A stretch of DNA of 64,000 bases. Origin: Bactericera cockerelli. Its lineage: Eukaryota > Arthropoda > Insecta > Hemiptera > Triozidae. The DNA is taken from positions 27,249,755-27,313,754 of the forward strand of contig CM044958.1 in the NCBI GenBank assembly GCA_024516035.1, read 5' to 3'. Under the pieces are notes generated by a model. It did no database searches. It saw nothing but the letters and a program-made list of their open reading frames with translations, and was not told where the DNA came from. Both the position numbers and the translations under genes were made by a program. Shown in pieces: positions 48,126 to 54,100 of the stretch; positions within the stretch are counted from its first letter, which is position 1, and the number at the start of each line of letters is the position of its first letter.

Positions 48126-51100
48126 TGAGTAGTGTTTCACAGCCTTTTTTGTTTCGTAGCCATGAAACAGGAGCTACTGTAGACGCTTGTGGTCTGTGTT
48201 GTAGCCTGCCCATCCCGTAGTATGCCTCCCCTCTGATGGGCGAGAAGTGACAAAATACTTCCCATTTAGGTGCTGGGTCAACACGAGCGCACCGGAAGGT
48301 ATCCCTTACAAACAACTGTAACCAAATTTTGAATACAATTTTTTGCCGGCGCGGGGGTTCGAACCCGGGACCTTCCGCATGGCAAGCGAGTGCTTAACCA
48401 CTGATATGCCTTACTTACAGGCGCACTTTGTCTTTGATATCTTCATTGATATCCTTCCACCAGAGTGACAGGTATGACATTTCAGCCCAGATGAATTTTC
48501 TCTTCTCATTCTCTAGCAGTTTACATCGAGAAGTAAACAGTCATATACATAATTGTTTACTTCTCGATGGCAGTTTTCAAGCATATTTTTCTGAATTGTG
48601 TGAAATCTTTTCTTTTCATTTCTTGATTTTTTTTTAGTACAAGTTAACCTTGCACTCTGCCGCGCTGTCTCTTTCTATGTATAGGCGTTCTTCACAGCTC
48701 GGTCGAGGTGTTTGATTATGTATTCAGATGCTGAAATAGCAGATATGCATTTAGCATATCGCGCTGCCAACAGGAACACGAGGTGAGGTGTGCGTTTGTA
48801 AGAGGTGTCCTATTTCTAACGAAAGTAAATTTTATAAAGTAAAGCTGGGTAAATGTAGGTTGGTACTTCTATTATAAACGATACTAAGGTTTACAGTTCA
48901 CAGAACTACTAGTATAGATATAGATTTAATAACCCTTACTTACAGGCGCACTTTGTCTTTGATATCTTCATTGATATCCTTCCACCAGAGTGACAGGTAT
49001 GACATTTCAGCCCAGATGAATTTTCTCTTCTCATTCTCTAGCAGTTTAGTGACCATGGAGTCCAGAATACCCTTGGTGGACTGGGCGTAATAGGATTCAA
49101 AAGTGCTTTTCCAGCCTAAAAGTGAGGGCATCACATTAACATTGAACTAATTTATTTATTATTGAATGCCCAAGAATTTCATACAGGTAGAAAAAATTAT
49201 GAAATTGACAAAGCGATGAAGAATTTGTGTGACCAAGGATTTTACAAAACAATCAGTTTTTTTTTTTTTTTAATACACTGAGAAATTCATTATGAAGATG
49301 TGGCTTTGTTGAATTTTATTATCTGACCTGGTTGCTGGGTTTTCAAGTGAAAGTCGTACAATTAACACTGCGACCTAATTGGATCTATTGTGGACCTGAC
49401 TTTGTTGAATACTTGATCTAGAAAATGGAGATACTGCTAGTTTATTAACTTAAAATTAGTTCTCAATAATTATTTATTCTTAGATGCTAGCATTGTCTAG
49501 GCGAAAGTGAATTCTAGAAGGAAGTTGCAATGCAATTTATTAGAAAAGGCAGAGAGAAAGAACACATTTCGAAGCTAGTCAAGTATCAGAAGATAGACTG
49601 AATATATTTCCAGATTTTCATCATAATACAATCTGGCCAATATCTAGCCAATAAATTGAATTTTATGTCGACAACACCTTGAATACTAGTTCTCTTAAGA
49701 TTGCTGAAGCAACGTCCATCGTGGTTCGGACTTAAAAGATGACTTAAAATTCAAACTCTCGTCATGCTGGATATTTCCGATCCCACAGAGGTTTGTTGAT
49801 ATTATTGGCGATAAGTTTCCGGCGAATGGAGGGTAAAAATACTCTCTTAATATAATGTTTAGGAGATATTATCAAAAGAGAAAAAAATGTGACCATTACC
49901 TGGGTCATTATGAGAATGGGGCACAACAAAGACCCGCAGCAAGTTCTCTGGGTCAGTTTCATACTCCAAGTCAAGGGCTATATTCCAGCCTTGAGTCCAC
50001 TTGCCCCCGGCTATGTTCTCAAACTTGATCTCATCTGCATACACCTTGCCCATCTGTAACGAATGAGTCAAAAAGGTGTCAGAAATTTTCAGTAACCACC
50101 AGGCAAGGTTAATGCTCAAAGCATTTTCCTAACACCTAACCCTTGAAGTGTTATTTTGTGGTCACATACTTACATAAGTGAAGAAAAGTCAAAGCATTGG
50201 TTGGAATCGGATCCAGAGATCACGGATCTATGCGCTAGATTTTTTACATTACAAGTCTAGGGCCGCATCGAGTATCGACCACATGAGACAGAATAAAACA
50301 TAGATTAGAGAAAAACTCACCTGAACATCCACTTGAGGAGCGTGCAAGGAGACAGCAGGACATTGTCCATTGAAATCAAAGACTTTTCTTGCTGATGCTG
50401 CAGGTGTTATCTCCTGTTGAGTAGAACATAGGAATCAGGACTGGACCAAACTTCAATTACTAACAAGTGAGAACTTATAATGACCAATAGCCTTATCAGG
50501 TTGGTGCAGAGTTGGATGTTTCAAAAAAGATTATTTTTTTTGCTTATTATTCTGGTTTAGAGACCATTAAACACTTTCGCGTAATACCTTCTTAAAAATC
50601 TTCCAAAGATACTACCATTTAATTTAAAGAACATAATTTACCCTTGAGTAAATAGCTGAATCCACATGTGAAATCTGAAGAGCTTTACTACCAACAAGAA
50701 CAACAATGAAGGTTCGAAATAAAAATGCCAAACTTATTAGCAATAAAATGTATAGTATATTTCTTTTTATCACATAGTAAAGGAATCTTTTCATTGTCAT
50801 CAAAACTATAGTAGTTTGATAATATTCAGCTCTGAGATTAATTAAAATACACTGCCAAATATGGACACAATACTTCCTGTTTATGGTAATCAAAATTTTC
50901 AACTTTTTTTAGCTCTAGATACACAGAATTTTTACTGAATCACTTGTATTTACAAAAGTTCTCAACCGATTCTCTTCAATTTTGTTTTATATGGTAAAAT
51001 ATTTTGTTTTATCGACCTTATTTTTTGACTTTTTTGTCAAAAATTTCGGATTTTCTTCAATATCAGAGCTCAGTCAAAATTGATTAAAAAATAAATATAA

Positions 51101-54100
51101 ATTCACTATACAAAACGCAAATACACATATACATACAAAATTCCATCAAAATCGGGTGTACCGTTCATGAGATATAAGCGTCTAAGTAGAAAATTATTGG
51201 TCAGGCGCATGGTCTCTATCACCAAGAACGGCTAGTGCGAAGTTGGTGAATTTAGAATGGGACCATCTACAATACCTCCTGTATGTGTTCAAATTTTTGT
51301 CAAAATCCGTTCAGTAGTTTCTGAGATTTGCGCTTACAAGGAATGTATTTAACAGACAGACCGACAGACAGACACAAAAACAAAGTTGCTCAGGAGGTTA
51401 TGAAACGTCCAGAAATTGAAATTGGAGTAATAAAATATATTTTGTTTACAAAAACGAACCCGATTTCTAATATTAGAAATTTCTCGGAAGTAAAGTGACT
51501 TTGAATGCTTTAAAGAGCAGCACATTCAGACATTACAAAAATATTAACACGTCGCGTCGCGCAAAAGTTATGAATACAAATCTGTGTTCAATTTAGTTTG
51601 AACTGAAATATAAAATGTATTTGAAAATATTTACCTGCTATAGACATACTTGTACATGCCACAGTTGCCACATGAGCATAATAGAGATACTCACAAAACT
51701 ATAATACTATATAGGACAATTGATGAAGTGTGACTGTGAAATATGACTTCATTAGAGAACCATATGTTTTCATTTACACTACACTACTTGCAGCTGATAT
51801 ACGAGGATATACGATGAGGATTAGGTGGTATAAAATGCTTTGAGCATCAACCTTGCCTGGTGGTTACACTAAAGAGTATTATTATAATGGCCTAGGTATC
51901 TCATCTCGAGGGTGTGAAGCACCTTCTACAGGGTGTTACACCAGGAGCGGATCTATGATCAAATCTCCTGGTGTTACTCTCTTCGCAACGAGGGGCAAGT
52001 CCGCCCCTATTCTCTCCCGTGGGCGTCCCTCATGGTGGTGCATCGAAATTTCAATGGGAAAACACGTTCGGGGGTTTGGATTTATTACAAAGACTACATT
52101 TTCCCATTGCGACGATCGCATTGTTCACAATGTAAGGAGGATATTTTTGTTGGTGGACTTGATTGTTTCCATACCTCCTCAGCCATTTATTATTATTATA
52201 CAGAGTGAACAAAAAGAGATAGAACAGATGTTTATCATTTTAACGGCTCAAGATAGGGACTTGAATTTTTGTGTAAAGTTCTAACGCAAGATTATTCATT
52301 TTTTGGCAGAATTGAAATTTCTACAGGTTGTCCAAGAAGTAGTGAAACAGGCATCAACTTTCGATTTTTATATGGAACGCTCTATTTTTTATTTGATATT
52401 CGAAATCTACGTTTAATTCTACACGTAATTGACCCTCCACTCGATACTTTGATCAAACAGATCTTCGATCAACCCCACAGATTCATGGACTTTTCTTCGG
52501 TGAAAAAGTGCTAAAGCCTAGAGTGTGATACGTCAAATCAGTGTACTTGAAATCACTTGGTAGAATTGATTTTTCCAAATTTTACACGTCCGGTCCTACA
52601 GCTGGTATTGTAGCGAAATTCTCGGAGGTCAACAGTTTGATTACGAGCTGTATGAACAGACGTGTAAAATATGGAATGGCCAAAGCTACCATGTGAATTA
52701 GCATGAAAAATCACACTGATTTGATGTATCATACTCTGGGTTTTAACACTTCTATCCCAAAGAAAAGTCCATGATTCCGTGAGGTTCATCAAAAATCCGT
52801 TTGATCAAAGTATCGAGTGAGGGGTCGATAGTGTGTAGAATTTAACGTAGATTTAAAAAAGAGGGGGTTTTATTTTAAAATCGAAAGTTGACACCTCAAT
52901 TTCGGACTTTTAAACCACGTCTGGATTTGGAGAAAACAGAGTAAGGGTGGTGAAAAAAGGTCTATTTTTGGTATTTCACTTCTATCCTGGGAATGATATT
53001 ATTTTGTAAAAACATTGTATAGATTAGAATTTAAAGCTAATATTTTTTGTAGAATTTTGATTCAATGCAAACTTGAAAAATTCCCTACTGTTTTCGAGAT
53101 ATAATCTATTTCAACAACAACAAAAATTCATTATGGAGGTATAAGCCAAAAACCATAAATGGGACCTATTCTTACTTCTTTCCATACTCCCTTACCCCCC
53201 TCCCATCCTAGAAGTTAGAACTTTTAGTATGTTTACCCTCTCACCCTCCCAAATAAGTATCAGAAGGAATTAGTTCATGCTGTGTTTCCTCTCATGTAGG
53301 TACTCTACAACTCATCCCTTGATTGGACCATAAGAAAAAATAAACTGGTGTGAAAATCACACAACTTTCTACTACCCAAAAGTTGAGCAGGTTCTTTTTT
53401 ACATACAGGGTGAGCATAAAGTCTCACCCCACCCCCCGTATCTCGAGAATGGTTGAAAATACAAGAAAACGCAAAAACCCATATTCCTTAATTTTTAGGG
53501 GGATTAATTTTCAGCCAAAATTTTTTGCCTGCACGGCCCCAGTCAGGCTGGGCATGGACCAACTTTAAAATCTTAAATAGAATGGTATGTCTTGTGGCAT
53601 ATTGTTTTAAAGGTCTTATAGAGAGAATATCATTACAACAAATTTCAGTGAGCTACGACCTACCGTTCTCGAGATACAGGGCCGGACGTCCTGCGTAATA
53701 TCCATATAGTTTGACCTATAACTCGTTGACCGTAAATTCCAGAAAAATAATTTTTTTTGATAATAACTCCTTATCGCAAGAACTTTCGAACAAATTAAAA
53801 CTTGATTTGTTTTTTCGTTAAAATTTTTCGGACTGTTCGTCCGGCTGCCTGACGAAACCGATCAGAAACTAATATCAATAGAGTATGTCGAGTTATACCT
53901 TTTTCGACAGGGCTTGTCATAAGGAGTTATTATTAACAATAAAAATTTTCTCCATAATTTACGGTTAACGAGTTATAGGTCAAAATATATGGATATTACG
54001 CAGAGCGTTCGACCCTGTATCTCGAGAACGGTAAGTCGTAGCTCACTAAAATTTATTGTAATGAAATTCTCTCTATGAGACCTTTAAAACAATATGCCAC

